DNA from: J054 sp963850255
Lineage (GTDB): Bacteria; Pseudomonadota; Gammaproteobacteria; Steroidobacterales; GCA-2729495
DNA length: 64,000 nucleotides
Assembly: GCA_963850255.1 (NCBI GenBank)
Contig: CAWKLL010000024.1
Location: 428,878-492,877 of the forward strand
Direction: 5' to 3'
How positions within the stretch are numbered: position 1 is the stretch's first letter; every line of letters starts with the position of its first letter. The translations under genes and the position numbers were made by a program. Under the pieces are notes generated by a model, which was given only the letters and a program-made list of their open reading frames with translations, made no database searches and was not told the DNA's origin. Below are positions 50,235 through 59,229 of the stretch, piece after piece.

Positions 50235-51344
50235 CTAAAAGGAAATCACGGAACGAATGCTGCTGCCGGCATGCATTAACTCAAAGGCCTCGTTGATATC
50301 CTCCAGGGCAAGCTGATGCGTAATCATTTCGTCGATGCGGATCTCGCCGCCCATGTAGCGATCGACATAGCCGGGCAGCTCACTGCGGCCGCGTACGCCG
50401 CCAAAGGCGGTGCCGCGCCAGACCCTGCCGGTGACCAGTTGGAACGGTCGCGTGCTAATTTCCTGGCCTGCGCCGGCGACGCCGATGATCACCGACTCGC
50501 CCCAGCCTTTATGGCAACACTCCAGGGCCGACCGCATTAGCTCGACGTTGCCGACGCACTCAAAGGAATAGTCCACACCCCCATTGGTGAGGTCGACGAT
50601 GACTTCCTGGATTGGCTGGTCGTAGTCGCGCGGATTGACGAAATCCGTGGCGCCGAGCTGGCCGGCCATCACGAACTTGTCCGCGTTGACGTCTACCGCC
50701 AGAATTCTCTCGGCACCCGCCATCACCGCGCCTTGAATGACACTCAGGCCGATGCCGCCGAGACCGAACACAGCCACGCTGGCGCCGGCTTCGACTTTGG
50801 CGGTATTGAGCACCGCGCCTATACCGGTGGTGATCCCGCAGCCGAGCAAACAGACTTTCTCCAGTGGTGCCGCCGGATTGATCTTGGCCAGCGCGATTTC
50901 GGGTAGCACGGTGTATTCGGAAAACGTCGATGTGCCCATATAGTGATGCAGCATTTTTCCGCCGACGGAAAACCGGCTGCTGCCATCCGGCATTAATCCC
51001 TGGCCCTGGGTAACGCGAATGGCCTGGCACAAATTGGTTTTGCCGCTGGTGCAGAACTCGCAGCGACCGCATTCGGGCGTATAAAGCGGAATAACGTGAT
51101 CGCCCACCGCCAGGCCGCTGACCTGCGGGCCGACTTCTTCGACGATGCCGCCGCCTTCATGGCCCAGGATTGCCGGAAACAGGCCTTCCGGGTCTTCGCC
51201 GGACAGCGTGAAAGCATCGGTATGGCAAACGCCGGTGGCGACCAGCCGGACCAGCACTTCTCCGGCGCGGGGCCCTGCCACGTCAATGGTTTCGATGCTT
51301 AGCGGTTGGCCTGCTTCCCAGGCAACGGCAGCGCGTGATTTCAT
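50235..51344 (-). CDS. frmA: S-(hydroxymethyl)glutathione dehydrogenase / class III alcohol dehydrogenase
   Basis: Oxidises the glutathione adduct of formaldehyde with NAD+; also reduces S-nitrosoglutathione. Catalytic zinc ligands lie in ATGVCHTDAFTLSG and ILGHEGGGIVEEVG; structural zinc cysteines in CGRCEFCTSGKTNLC; the NAD fold is VFGLGGIGLSVIQGA. GRVWRGTAFGGVRGRSELP is typical of class III. The ATG at 51344 has GAGGAAGACC upstream and gives 369 residues, as in E. coli FrmA. The frame open upstream to 51494 is spurious. No frmB/fghA esterase gene is adjacent; instead the gamma-glutamyltransferase follows 18 bp downstream, suggesting a glutathione-related operon. Confidence 0.95.
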   Translation of the reverse strand: MKSRAAVAWEAGQPLSIETIDVAGPRAGEVLVRLVATGVCHTDAFTLSGEDPEGLFPAILGHEGGGIVEEVGPQVSGLAVGDHVIPLYTPECGRCEFCTSGKTNLCQAIRVTQGQGLMPDGSSRFSVGGKMLHHYMGTSTFSEYTVLPEIALAKINPAAPLEKVCLLGCGITTGIGAVLNTAKVEAGASVAVFGLGGIGLSVIQGAVMAGAERILAVDVNADKFVMAGQLGATDFVNPRDYDQPIQEVIVDLTNGGVDYSFECVGNVELMRSALECCHKGWGESVIIGVAGAGQEISTRPFQLVTGRVWRGTAFGGVRGRSELPGYVDRYMGGEIRIDEMITHQLALEDINEAFELMHAGSSIRSVISF

Positions 51345-51456
51345 GGTCTTCCTCAGCAACAATTTGCCCAGCGCGATTGTAGTGGATCGCGCGCAGAGGC
51401 CACAGAGCGCGGACGCACAGCGCGGCAAGGCATTCTGCGTTACCTTATGCGCGCTT

Positions 51457-52545
51457 ATGAGCCTGAAGAAACTTCGCGACCGCCTGACCGCCATCGACCG
51501 CCAGATCGTAACCCTGGCGGCCGAGCGTCAGGACGTGGTTGATGAAATAGGCCAGTTCAAACTTGATTCTGGCCAGGCGACGCGAGACTTCGCGCGCGAA
51601 AAGCAGGTGCTTGAAGGGGCCAAAGCCGAGGCGCTTAAACTTGGTGTCCCGCCGCGCCTGGCAGAATCGCTGATGAAGCTGTTGATTGAGTCATCGCTGA
51701 CCAAGCAGGAGCGGGCCCGGGTCAAGGCTGAGGGCCGTGGTCAGGGTCAGCAGGCCCTGGTCATTGGTGGCGGCGGCAAGATGGGCTATTGGTTTGCTCG
51801 TTTTCTTGATGCCCAGGGCTTCGAGGTTACCGTGGCCGATCCCGGTGTCAGCCCGGCAGGCTACGCCTGCGTGCCGGACTGGCGGGATACGCCGGATAGT
51901 TTTCAGGTCACCGTGGTCGCCACGCCCATCGCCTACTGCGCGCAAGTGCTGGATGAGCTGGCCAGTCGCGGGCGCCAGGGCCTGATCTTCGATATCAGCT
52001 CACTCAAGACTCCCCTGCAACCGGCGTTGCAGCGGCTGGCCGATGCCGGTGCCCAGGTCACCTCTGTGCACCCGATGTTCGGGCCGGATACGGAGCTTTT
52101 AAGCGGCCGTCATGTGCTGTTCCTGGAGGTCGGCGCGCCGGCGGCAACCCAGGCAGCGCGCGCCTTGTTTGAGTCGACCATGGCCGAACAAATTGAAATG
52201 CCGCTGGCTGATCATGACCGCCTGATTGCCTACGTCCTGGGTTTGTCGCATGCCCTCAATATCGCATTTTTTACTGCCCTGGCTGAAAGTGGCGAATCGC
52301 TGCCCCGACTGAGCGAGTTGTCCAGCACGACTTTTGATGCGCAGCTGGAGGTGGCGGCCAAGGTCGCCGAAGAAAGTCCGGAGCTCTATTTCGAGATTCA
52401 GGCCGACAATCCCTATGGTCAGGAAGCCTTGCAGGCGTTACGCGATGCTGTCCGCCAGGTTGGCGAAACAGTGCTGGCCGGTGATCGGCAGGCTTTCGTG
52501 CAGCTGATGCAACGCGGCCAGGCTTATCTGCAGAAACGCGGCTAG
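51457..52545 (+). CDS. tyrA: Bifunctional chorismate mutase/prephenate dehydrogenase (T-protein)
   Basis: Two steps of tyrosine synthesis in one protein. The N-terminal AroQ-type mutase runs from LKKLRDRLTAIDRQIVTLAA to about residue 90; the NAD-dependent dehydrogenase begins at ALVIGGGGKMGYWFARFLDA, with VTSVHPMFGPDTELL, YVLGLSHALNIAF and ELYFEIQADNPYG. The ATG at 51457 gives 362 residues, near E. coli TyrA (373); the longer open frame to 51145 runs antisense through frmA. This fusion is typical of enteric-type and related gammaproteobacteria rather than Pseudomonas, where the mutase is fused to PheA. It converges on btuC with a 4-base overlap. Confidence 0.92.
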   Translation: MSLKKLRDRLTAIDRQIVTLAAERQDVVDEIGQFKLDSGQATRDFAREKQVLEGAKAEALKLGVPPRLAESLMKLLIESSLTKQERARVKAEGRGQGQQALVIGGGGKMGYWFARFLDAQGFEVTVADPGVSPAGYACVPDWRDTPDSFQVTVVATPIAYCAQVLDELASRGRQGLIFDISSLKTPLQPALQRLADAGAQVTSVHPMFGPDTELLSGRHVLFLEVGAPAATQAARALFESTMAEQIEMPLADHDRLIAYVLGLSHALNIAFFTALAESGESLPRLSELSSTTFDAQLEVAAKVAEESPELYFEIQADNPYGQEALQALRDAVRQVGETVLAGDRQAFVQLMQRGQAYLQKRG

Positions 52546-53528
52546 CTGTCGCGCCGGCGCACGTCGCGCGAGAGCAGAATCAGGAATAGCGGTACGCCCA
52601 CCAGCGCGGTAATGGCGCCTACGGGCAGCTGACGGGGTGCAAGCAAGGTCCGCGCCAGCGTATCGGCGATCACCAGCAGCGAGCCGCCGGCCAGCGCGGA
52701 AGCCGGTATCAGGCTGCGATGGTCGACGCCGCTGACCAACCTGATCAGATGCGGCACCACCAGGCCGACAAAGCCCACGGTGCCCGCCGTGGTTACGGCG
52801 ACGGCGGTCAGCAATGCGCTCAGAAAATAAGTCGCTGCACGAGTCGGGCCGACGCGCAGGCCGAGCAGCGCCGCTTGCTGGTCGCCGGTGGTCAGCAAAT
52901 TCAGCGCTCGGCCCATCAGGATGCCGGCCATTACCGCCAGCGCGGCCAGCATCAGAATCCCCCAGGGCCGGTCGGCAAAGGCGAAATCACCCATTAGCCA
53001 AAACAGGATACTGCGCAGATTGGCTTCCGGACTGGTTGCCAGCAACAGGCTGATAATGGCGCTCCAACCCGCTGCGACCACCACCCCGGTGAGTAACAAT
53101 CGTCCGCTGGACCAGTCGCCGCCGCCACGCGCCAGGCCAAAAACCATCAGGGTGCTGAGTAGAGCGCCTGCAAAAGCGGCGGCGTCGATGAGCAGACCCG
53201 AAGCGCCCGCCAGCATTACCAGCAGCGCTGCCACGGCTGCGCCTCCGGAGGTGCCGAGAATGTAGGGGTCGGCGAGCGGGTTGCGCAACAGTGCCTGCAT
53301 TAACACGCCGGCGATCGCCAGACAGGCGCCCGTGCCGAAGGCGGCCAGAACTCTTGGCATGCGCAGCTGCAGTAAAACGTCGCGCGCGGCCGGTTCGGTC
53401 TGGCCGTTCCACAGACCGATGAGATCGGCGAAGCCCGTGCTGCCGCTGCCAACGCCCAGGCCCATGACCAGCGCAATGGCGGTCAGGCAGACCAGGCCGG
53501 GGAGTAGTTTGCTGGCAGCGATGCGCAT
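52542..53528 (-). CDS. btuC: FecCD-family ABC transporter permease, BtuC-like
   Basis: Membrane permease of a vitamin B12 or siderophore importer, 328 residues with about ten hydrophobic helices. Family signatures are DVLLQLRMPRVLAAFGTGAC, GVLMQALLRNPLADPYILGT, GTVGFVGLVVPHLIRLVSG and LPVGAITALVGVPLFLILL. The ATG at 53528 has AAGG 8 nt upstream. The assignment to cobalamin rests on the presence of otherwise permease-less btuF and btuD 7-12 kb away; no riboswitch is seen directly upstream. It is divergent from rppH. Confidence 0.82.
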   Translation of the reverse strand: MRIAASKLLPGLVCLTAIALVMGLGVGSGSTGFADLIGLWNGQTEPAARDVLLQLRMPRVLAAFGTGACLAIAGVLMQALLRNPLADPYILGTSGGAAVAALLVMLAGASGLLIDAAAFAGALLSTLMVFGLARGGGDWSSGRLLLTGVVVAAGWSAIISLLLATSPEANLRSILFWLMGDFAFADRPWGILMLAALAVMAGILMGRALNLLTTGDQQAALLGLRVGPTRAATYFLSALLTAVAVTTAGTVGFVGLVVPHLIRLVSGVDHRSLIPASALAGGSLLVIADTLARTLLAPRQLPVGAITALVGVPLFLILLSRDVRRRDS

Positions 53529-53646
53529 GTTCAGACCTTAGCTATGCAGGATGCCGGGGCCGCAGCAGTTTACCGGAGCAGCATTAACGCCGTTAACGAG
53601 TGCCAGGCCCGTGACACTTGAAACTCGATTGTGGAAGAATCCACCG

Positions 53647-54189
53647 GTGGCCGATCAGATCGACAGCGAGGGATTCCGCGCCAACGTAGGAATCGTTGTC
53701 AGCGACAATGATGGCGCGGTCCTTTTAGGCGGCAGAATCGGTCAGTCCGGCTGGCAGTTTCCTCAAGGCGGTATTCTCGAAGCAGAGTCGCCCGAGGATG
53801 CCATGTATCGGGAGCTGGAGGAGGAGCTGGGTCTTCAGCCCGCGGATGTGGCCCTGTTGGGATCAACCCGCGACTGGTTGAGTTATCGTCTGCCGGAACG
53901 CTTTGTCCGCCGCAATTCCACACCGCTTTGTATTGGGCAGAAACAACGCTGGTTTCTGCTGCGTTTGCTGGGTGACGAGCAAAAACTGCGCCTGGATCAC
54001 TCGGATATGCCTGAGTTTGATCGCTGGCGATGGGTGGATTTCTGGCGTCCGGTAAAAGAAGTGATTTATTTCAAACGGCAGGTCTACGTGCAGGCCCTTG
54101 GCGAACTGGCTCCGGTGCTGTTCCCTGAGGGTGCGCCGCCGCGACCGCAATGGTGGCCCAGGGAATGGTTGCAAAACGATCCGGAGTAA
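53647..54189 (+). CDS. rppH: RNA pyrophosphohydrolase RppH (Nudix)
   Basis: Removes pyrophosphate from the 5' end of mRNAs and so triggers RNase E decay. The start SEGFRANVGIVVSDN, the box GGILEAESPEDAMYRELEEE, STRDWLSYRLPERFVRR and PLCIGQKQRWFLL match E. coli RppH closely. The start is taken at a GTG (53647, GGAAG 10 nt upstream), giving 180 residues; an earlier reading from 53551 adds a non-conserved leader, and TTG at 53629 is also possible. The DUF6776-like gene starts inside its 3' end. Confidence 0.93.
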   Translation: MADQIDSEGFRANVGIVVSDNDGAVLLGGRIGQSGWQFPQGGILEAESPEDAMYRELEEELGLQPADVALLGSTRDWLSYRLPERFVRRNSTPLCIGQKQRWFLLRLLGDEQKLRLDHSDMPEFDRWRWVDFWRPVKEVIYFKRQVYVQALGELAPVLFPEGAPPRPQWWPREWLQNDPE

Positions 54190-54899
54190 GGCGCCGTGGC
54201 GCATCGGGCAACTCGGGTTCCAGTCTGGCTCGATGGATTGTCATAGCCGCGTTGGCTGTTGGTCTGGGCATGATCTGGGCGGCCTATGAGCTGGGCCAGT
54301 CGCAGGCTGGCCACAATCGCTTTTCCGCTCAGGCCCGCGAGCGCGAGCTACGCGATCAATTGATCGAGCGTCAGGATGTAATCGAAGACCTGCGCGAGCA
54401 AATGGCCCTGCTTGAGACCGACGCACGGATTAAATCAGAGTCATTCGCCCGACTGGAACAAGAACTATTAACTCAGCAGACGCAGATCCAGTCTCAGTCC
54501 GAAGACCTGGCGTTCTATCAGGGCATTGTCTCTGTTGATGAGAAGGAAGGTCTGCGGGTACAGGATATGGTCCTGACGCCGGGCGTAACTGACGGCAACT
54601 TCACCCTGCGCCTGGTTCTGGCCCAGGCCTTGCGCAACGATCGAGTGATCAGCGGTAGCCTGGAGCTGGTGGTCGAAGGCCAGCGCGCCGGAAATCCGGA
54701 GTCTCTCCAATTGGCGCAATTATCGCGTGACAGTGAGCAGCGGCTGGATTTCTCCTTCCGCTATTTTCAGAACCTTGAGTCTGAGTTGCGGGTGCCGGAT
54801 GATTTCTCTCCCCAGCGGGTCACTGTGACCCTGCGACCGAAAGGCAAGAGGGGTAAGACTGTTGAGCAGTCCTTTGCCTGGCGGGTCGAGGCGGGCTGA
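54150..54899 (+). CDS. DUF6776-like single-pass membrane protein with coiled coil
   Basis: 249-residue protein: basic N-terminus, one membrane helix (LARWIVIAALAVGLGMIWAA, about 26-45), a heptad-rich coiled coil (about 55-120, REQMALLETDARIKSESFAR) and a beta-rich C-terminal domain (FTLRLVLAQALRNDRVISG, LDFSFRYFQNLESEL, VTVTLRPKGKRGK). It resembles the DUF6776 family found beside bactofilin genes in gammaproteobacteria, which is recalled, not searched. The start is uncertain (ATG 54150 or 54165, both inside rppH). It probably extends into the periplasm, and could be a partner of the bactofilin encoded 95 bp downstream. Confidence 0.7.
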   Translation: MVAQGMVAKRSGVRRRGASGNSGSSLARWIVIAALAVGLGMIWAAYELGQSQAGHNRFSAQARERELRDQLIERQDVIEDLREQMALLETDARIKSESFARLEQELLTQQTQIQSQSEDLAFYQGIVSVDEKEGLRVQDMVLTPGVTDGNFTLRLVLAQALRNDRVISGSLELVVEGQRAGNPESLQLAQLSRDSEQRLDFSFRYFQNLESELRVPDDFSPQRVTVTLRPKGKRGKTVEQSFAWRVEAG

Positions 54900-54994
54900 A
54901 ATAACGCATGCCTCGGATGTGATGCACATCAAGTTTTTACCACGCCTGCCAGTTAGACTTATTAGACGAGAGTTCGTGTTGTGGAGATGGCCTG

Positions 54995-55453
54995 ATGTTT
55001 GGCAAGAAAAAGCGCAAAACCGGCGTAGTGCACACCCTGGTTGGTGTCGGTTCGCGCATTGAGGGTGATATTCACTTCGATGGCGGTTGCCATATTGATG
55101 GCGTGGTCCATGGCAGCGTGGTGGCCGAACGAGACAGCGAGTCGTTTCTTAGCATCAGTGAAGAAGGTCGTGTGGAAGGCAGCGTTAATGTGCCGCGCGT
55201 GGTTTTGCACGGTACGGTACAAGGCGATGTTCACTGTAGCGAGCTGGTTGAGCTGGGCGCAACGGCGAGAGTCGTCGGTAATCTTTACTACGAACTGATC
55301 GAAATGGCCGCTGGTGCGGAAGTCAACGGCCAGCTGATTCATGAGCCGGCGCATACTCGTCACGCAGAACTTGAAGCCAGTCGGTCTACCGAAATCGGTC
55401 CTTCGCCCGACTCGACGCAGCCCATTCAGGCGGTCCCCGCCAAGTCCCGGTAA
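54995..55453 (+). CDS. Bactofilin (polymer-forming cytoskeletal protein)
   Basis: Forms nucleotide-independent filaments at the membrane that organise cell shape or wall enzymes. The central right-handed beta-helix is visible as repeated short strands: TLVGVGSRIEGDIHFDGGCH, IDGVVHGSVVAE, RVEGSVNVPRVVLHGTVQGD and VVGNLYYELIEMAAGAEVNG. Disordered tails flank it: a basic N-terminus (FGKKKRKTG) that may bind membrane and a Ser/Pro-rich C-terminus. GGAG 8 nt upstream of the ATG supports the start. At 152 residues it is typical. The preceding DUF6776-like coiled-coil membrane protein and the M23 peptidase gene some 5 kb away make a wall-scaffold role plausible. Confidence 0.9.
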   Translation: MFGKKKRKTGVVHTLVGVGSRIEGDIHFDGGCHIDGVVHGSVVAERDSESFLSISEEGRVEGSVNVPRVVLHGTVQGDVHCSELVELGATARVVGNLYYELIEMAAGAEVNGQLIHEPAHTRHAELEASRSTEIGPSPDSTQPIQAVPAKSR

Positions 55454-55513
55454 GCTAAATCTGTCCGGCTGTGGAATAATTCCTGAAGGAGTTATCAGGG
55501 TACGCCACAAATC

Positions 55514-57070
55514 GTGCGACTAACCGGGTCCGCAGCAGCATCCTCGTCAAGAGCGCCATCCGTGGCTATAGAAGCAGGCATTCTCGCCGCTGTAGATCTT
55601 GGCTCAAACAGTTTTCATATGGTGGTGGCCAGGCTGTCGCATGGACAGCTAACGGTCATAGATCGGCTGCGCGAAATGGTGCGACTGGCGGCCGGTCTTG
55701 ACGAAGATGATCAACTGGACGCGGACAGTCAGGACCGCGCGCTGGAATGCCTGGCGCGTTTCGGCGAACGCATACGCGATATGCGTGCCGACCGGGTGCG
55801 CGTGGTTGGCACCAATACCTTGCGCAAGGCCAGCGATTCCGCAGGCTTCCTGGCCCAGGCCGAAAAACTCCTCGGCCATCCTGTCGAAGTTATCTCGGGC
55901 ATTGAAGAGGCGCGTCTGATCTACCTGGGGGCAAGCCATAGTTTGCCCCTGACATCCGGACCGCAGCTGGTGGTGGATATAGGTGGTGGCAGTACCGAGA
56001 TAGTCAGCGGAACCGCCTACGACCCGCAGGACCTGGTGAGTCTTTATATCGGCTGCGTGAGTACTAGCGAAGCATTCTTCGCCAAGCAGAAACTCAGTGC
56101 CAAACGCTTCGAAAAGGCCCGCCTGGCGGCGCGCCTGGAGCTGGAGCCAGTCCGGGAGCGTTTTCGCGCTGCCGACGCTGAGCGCTGGGTGGGCTGTTCC
56201 GGGACCATTCGCGCTGCGCTGAACGTAGTTCGCGCGATAGAAGGTGAGAATGCGGAATTGACCGTACCCGCTCTGGAGCGCGTCATCTCGCGCATGATCG
56301 AAGCGGGTCGACTGGATCAACTGGAGCTGCCAGGTTTGTCAGAGCAGCGTAAACCGGTATTTGCCGGCGGCATATCCATCTTGATTGAGGTCATGTCTAC
56401 CCTGGGCATGCAAAACATGCAGGTCGCCGAGGGTTCTCTGCGCGAAGGCATCCTGCAGGATCTTTTGGGCAGGTTGACCGACGAGGACGCACGGGTGCGC
56501 AGCGTCCGTGCCATGGCTGCGCGTTTTCATGTCGCTCCAGCCCAGGCAGATCGCGTTGAAATGACCTTGATGCATTTCTTTGCGGAGGTTGCCGAGCCAT
56601 GGGGTCTCAGCGACAGTGCCGACAGTCAGACATTGTGCTGGGCTGCGCGTCTGCATGAGATCGGCCTGGACATCGCCCATGCCCAGTATCATCAGCACGG
56701 CGCTTACCTGTTAGAGCATGCCGATATGCCAGGCTTCCCGCGTCTGGAGCAGCATGTGCTGGCCCTGCTGGTCGGCTCACACCGACGTAGCTTCTCCCGC
56801 AAAGCGTTCCAGGATCTCCCCAAGCGGCGTCAGATTGAAGTTTTGCGACTAACGGTTCTGCTACGGCTCGCGGTGCTGTTCAATCGCAGCCGAACCAGCG
56901 CGGACTTCAGCGACGTGCGCCTGTCAGCAGATGAAAAGCGCTTGTCCGTTAGCATCCCGGCTGACTCGGCAGCCGCAAATCCCTTGATAGTTGCTGATCT
57001 GGAGCAGGAGAAAAAGCACCTGGCCGGCGCTGGTATCGAGCTTAGCTTGAGTTTGCCCGAGTCTGCCTAG
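55514..57070 (+). CDS. ppx: Exopolyphosphatase (Ppx/GppA family)
   Basis: Degrades polyphosphate (or pppGpp) to orthophosphate. The actin-like ATPase fold is shown by LAAVDLGSNSFHMVVARL, GTNTLRKASDSAGFL, VISGIEEARLIYLGASHSL and LVVDIGGGSTEIVSG. The C-terminal HD-like domain (LCWAARLHEIGLDIAHAQYH) marks the long 500-residue Ppx type. The first possible start is a GTG at 55514; a second GTG at 55562 would put the N-terminus nearer to the conserved part. Convergent ppk1, with 9 bp between stops, makes polyphosphate the likely substrate. Confidence 0.92.
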   Translation: MRLTGSAAASSSRAPSVAIEAGILAAVDLGSNSFHMVVARLSHGQLTVIDRLREMVRLAAGLDEDDQLDADSQDRALECLARFGERIRDMRADRVRVVGTNTLRKASDSAGFLAQAEKLLGHPVEVISGIEEARLIYLGASHSLPLTSGPQLVVDIGGGSTEIVSGTAYDPQDLVSLYIGCVSTSEAFFAKQKLSAKRFEKARLAARLELEPVRERFRAADAERWVGCSGTIRAALNVVRAIEGENAELTVPALERVISRMIEAGRLDQLELPGLSEQRKPVFAGGISILIEVMSTLGMQNMQVAEGSLREGILQDLLGRLTDEDARVRSVRAMAARFHVAPAQADRVEMTLMHFFAEVAEPWGLSDSADSQTLCWAARLHEIGLDIAHAQYHQHGAYLLEHADMPGFPRLEQHVLALLVGSHRRSFSRKAFQDLPKRRQIEVLRLTVLLRLAVLFNRSRTSADFSDVRLSADEKRLSVSIPADSAAANPLIVADLEQEKKHLAGAGIELSLSLPESA

Positions 57071-57079
57071 CGAGTATTT

Positions 57080-59155
57080 TCAGGCCTTCTCGGCCAACTT
57101 GGTCAGCAGAGTATCCTGCGCTGACACGCGATCACTGTCGCCCTGTAACAAGTGACGATAATCGCCATCAGGCTTGAGTTCCCAGGCCCCGCTGTTGTCA
57201 TTCAGATAACTGTCAAGATCCGAAATCATCCGTTTCTTAAGATCTGCTGAGAGGATCGGGAAACTGGTTTCTACCCGCCGAAAGAAGTTTCTGTCCATCC
57301 AATCGGCGCTGGCGCAATGAATGTTTTCTTCACCATTGGCGTGAAAATAGTAAACACGCGTATGTTCGAGGAATCGTCCGATCACCGAACGTACGCGGAT
57401 ATTGTCCGAAACGCCCGGTATTCCCGGCCGCAGGCAACAGATACCGCGCACGATCAGATCGATAAATACACCGGCGCAGGAGGCGCGGTAGAGCGCCTGA
57501 ATAACTTCCGGTTCAACCAGCGCGTTAAGTTTGGCAATTATGTGTCCGGTGCCGCCGCTTTCGACATTGCTGATCTCCTGCTCAATGGAACCAATGATGA
57601 AATCATGCAGGGTAAATGGCGCCTGCGAGATGCGCTGTAACGGCGGCGTTTGCATCATGCTGGTGAGCTGCAGAAAGATATGATGAACGTCTTCGCCGAG
57701 TTGCTGGTCGGCGCTAAACAGCCCGTAGTCGGTATATAGCCTGGCAGTGCCCGGGTGATAGTTGCCGGTTCCCAGGTGAACATAGCGTTTTAGTCGGCCA
57801 TTCTCGCGCCGAACAACCATCGCCATCTTGCAATGTGTCTTATAGCCACGTACGCCATAAACCACGTGCGCGCCGGCGGTCTGCAGCCGATTGGCCAGTT
57901 CGATATTGGCGGCCTCGTCGAAGCGCGCGCGCAACTCAATGCTGACTGTTACTTCCTTGCCGGCCTGGGCGGCTGCGACCAGCGACTTGACGATGGCTGA
58001 GTCCGGCCCGGTGCGATACAGCGTTATCTTGAGAGCCAGTACATCCGGATCCTGGGCGGCTCGATTGATAAATTCCAATACCGGTGAGAATGACTCGAAG
58101 GGGTGATGAACGAGCACATCCCCGGCCGCTATGGCGGTAAAAATGTCGTCTGTTTCAATCAGTTCCTTGGGCAATCCCGGCGTAAATCCGGGATCTTTCA
58201 AGTCTTCGCGGCCCATCAAATTGTAGACCGCCATCAGTCTGTTCAGGTTGACCGGGCCGGAAACCGGGTAGAGGTCTTGCGGTTCCAGGCCGAACATGTC
58301 GAGTAAAAAGCCCGTGAGGTCTTCCGGACACTGGTCCGCCACTTCCAGGCGCACTGCGGCACCATAGCGACTGGCAATTAATTCGCCTTCCAGCGCGCGC
58401 ATCAGGTCATCGACCTCTTCCTCATCGACATACAGGTCGCTGTTTCGAGTGACGCGGAACTGATAGCAGCCGGTGATCTCCATGCCGGCAAAAAGCTCGT
58501 CGACAAAGGCATGAATAACTGAAGACAGGAAAACGAAATCGTTGGGGCCGGTGTTCGGCAGTTCCGGCGACAGGCGGATCAAGCGCGGCAGCGAGCGCGG
58601 CGCCTGCACGATAGCGCGACTGCAGGGACGGCCGAATGCATGCACGCCCTCAAGTCCAACAATGAAGTTGAGACTCTTGTTGAGAATGCGTGGAAATGGG
58701 CGGGCGGGATCCAGCGTTACCGGGCTAAGCACCGGCTCGACTTCGTCGTTGAAATAGCTCCGCAGCCATTCGAGTTGCTGTGAATTCCAGCGCGTACGAC
58801 GGATAAAACGAATGTCGTTGGCTTCGAGTTCAGGAATCAACTCTTCGTTTAGCAGGCGATATTGTTCAGTAACCAGTTCGTGGGTGCGCTCGCCAATGAT
58901 ATCGAGCACTTGCTTGGGCGTTTGCATATCCGGCCCGGCGGGCGCGGAGCCAAGTTCCAGTCTTTGCTGCAGGCCACTGACCCTGATCTCGAAGAACTCA
59001 TCGAGATTCGTGGAAACAATGCAAAGAAACTTCAAACGCTCTAGTAACGGCGTGTTGCGATTAGCTGCTTCGTAAAGCACACGCCGATTGAACTCGAGGG
59101 CGCTGAGCTCCCGATTGATGTAGTAGTCCGGCAGCTTGAGGTTGGGCGTGTCCAT
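57080..59155 (-). CDS. ppk1: Polyphosphate kinase 1
   Basis: Membrane-associated enzyme that builds polyphosphate from ATP. The N-terminal domain shows INRELSALEFNRRVLYEA and CIVSTNLDEFFEIRVSGL; the catalytic phospholipase D-like domains include VLALKITLYRTGPDSAIV, GVRGYKTHCKMAMVVRREN and the histidine of YVHLGTGNYHPGTARLYTDY (first His about 460). IDLIVRGICCLRPGIPG and the end of the second PLD domain are complete. At 691 residues it is standard. Two overlapping palindromes lie 43-60 bp upstream of the start, next to a TATATT that may be the -10. Confidence 0.96.
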   Translation of the reverse strand: MDTPNLKLPDYYINRELSALEFNRRVLYEAANRNTPLLERLKFLCIVSTNLDEFFEIRVSGLQQRLELGSAPAGPDMQTPKQVLDIIGERTHELVTEQYRLLNEELIPELEANDIRFIRRTRWNSQQLEWLRSYFNDEVEPVLSPVTLDPARPFPRILNKSLNFIVGLEGVHAFGRPCSRAIVQAPRSLPRLIRLSPELPNTGPNDFVFLSSVIHAFVDELFAGMEITGCYQFRVTRNSDLYVDEEEVDDLMRALEGELIASRYGAAVRLEVADQCPEDLTGFLLDMFGLEPQDLYPVSGPVNLNRLMAVYNLMGREDLKDPGFTPGLPKELIETDDIFTAIAAGDVLVHHPFESFSPVLEFINRAAQDPDVLALKITLYRTGPDSAIVKSLVAAAQAGKEVTVSIELRARFDEAANIELANRLQTAGAHVVYGVRGYKTHCKMAMVVRRENGRLKRYVHLGTGNYHPGTARLYTDYGLFSADQQLGEDVHHIFLQLTSMMQTPPLQRISQAPFTLHDFIIGSIEQEISNVESGGTGHIIAKLNALVEPEVIQALYRASCAGVFIDLIVRGICCLRPGIPGVSDNIRVRSVIGRFLEHTRVYYFHANGEENIHCASADWMDRNFFRRVETSFPILSADLKKRMISDLDSYLNDNSGAWELKPDGDYRHLLQGDSDRVSAQDTLLTKLAEKA

Positions 59156-59197
59156 TAAAGTTCGGCGATCTGCAGAACAAATAAATATACCAGCCCC

Positions 59198-59215
59198 GTG
59201 TAACTACACCGTTAC
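59198..59215. repeat. Overlapping palindromes upstream of ppk1
   Basis: GTGTAACTACAC (59198-59209) is a palindrome with 5-bp arms, and GTAAC-TACACC-GTTAC (59200-59215) is a second one overlapping it. They stand between anmK and ppk1, just upstream of a possible -10 box (TATATT, minus strand 59189-59184), in a place suited to an operator. No T run follows, so not a terminator. No known regulator was matched. Confidence 0.4.
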
Positions 59216-59229
59216 CGCTATCACACTTG

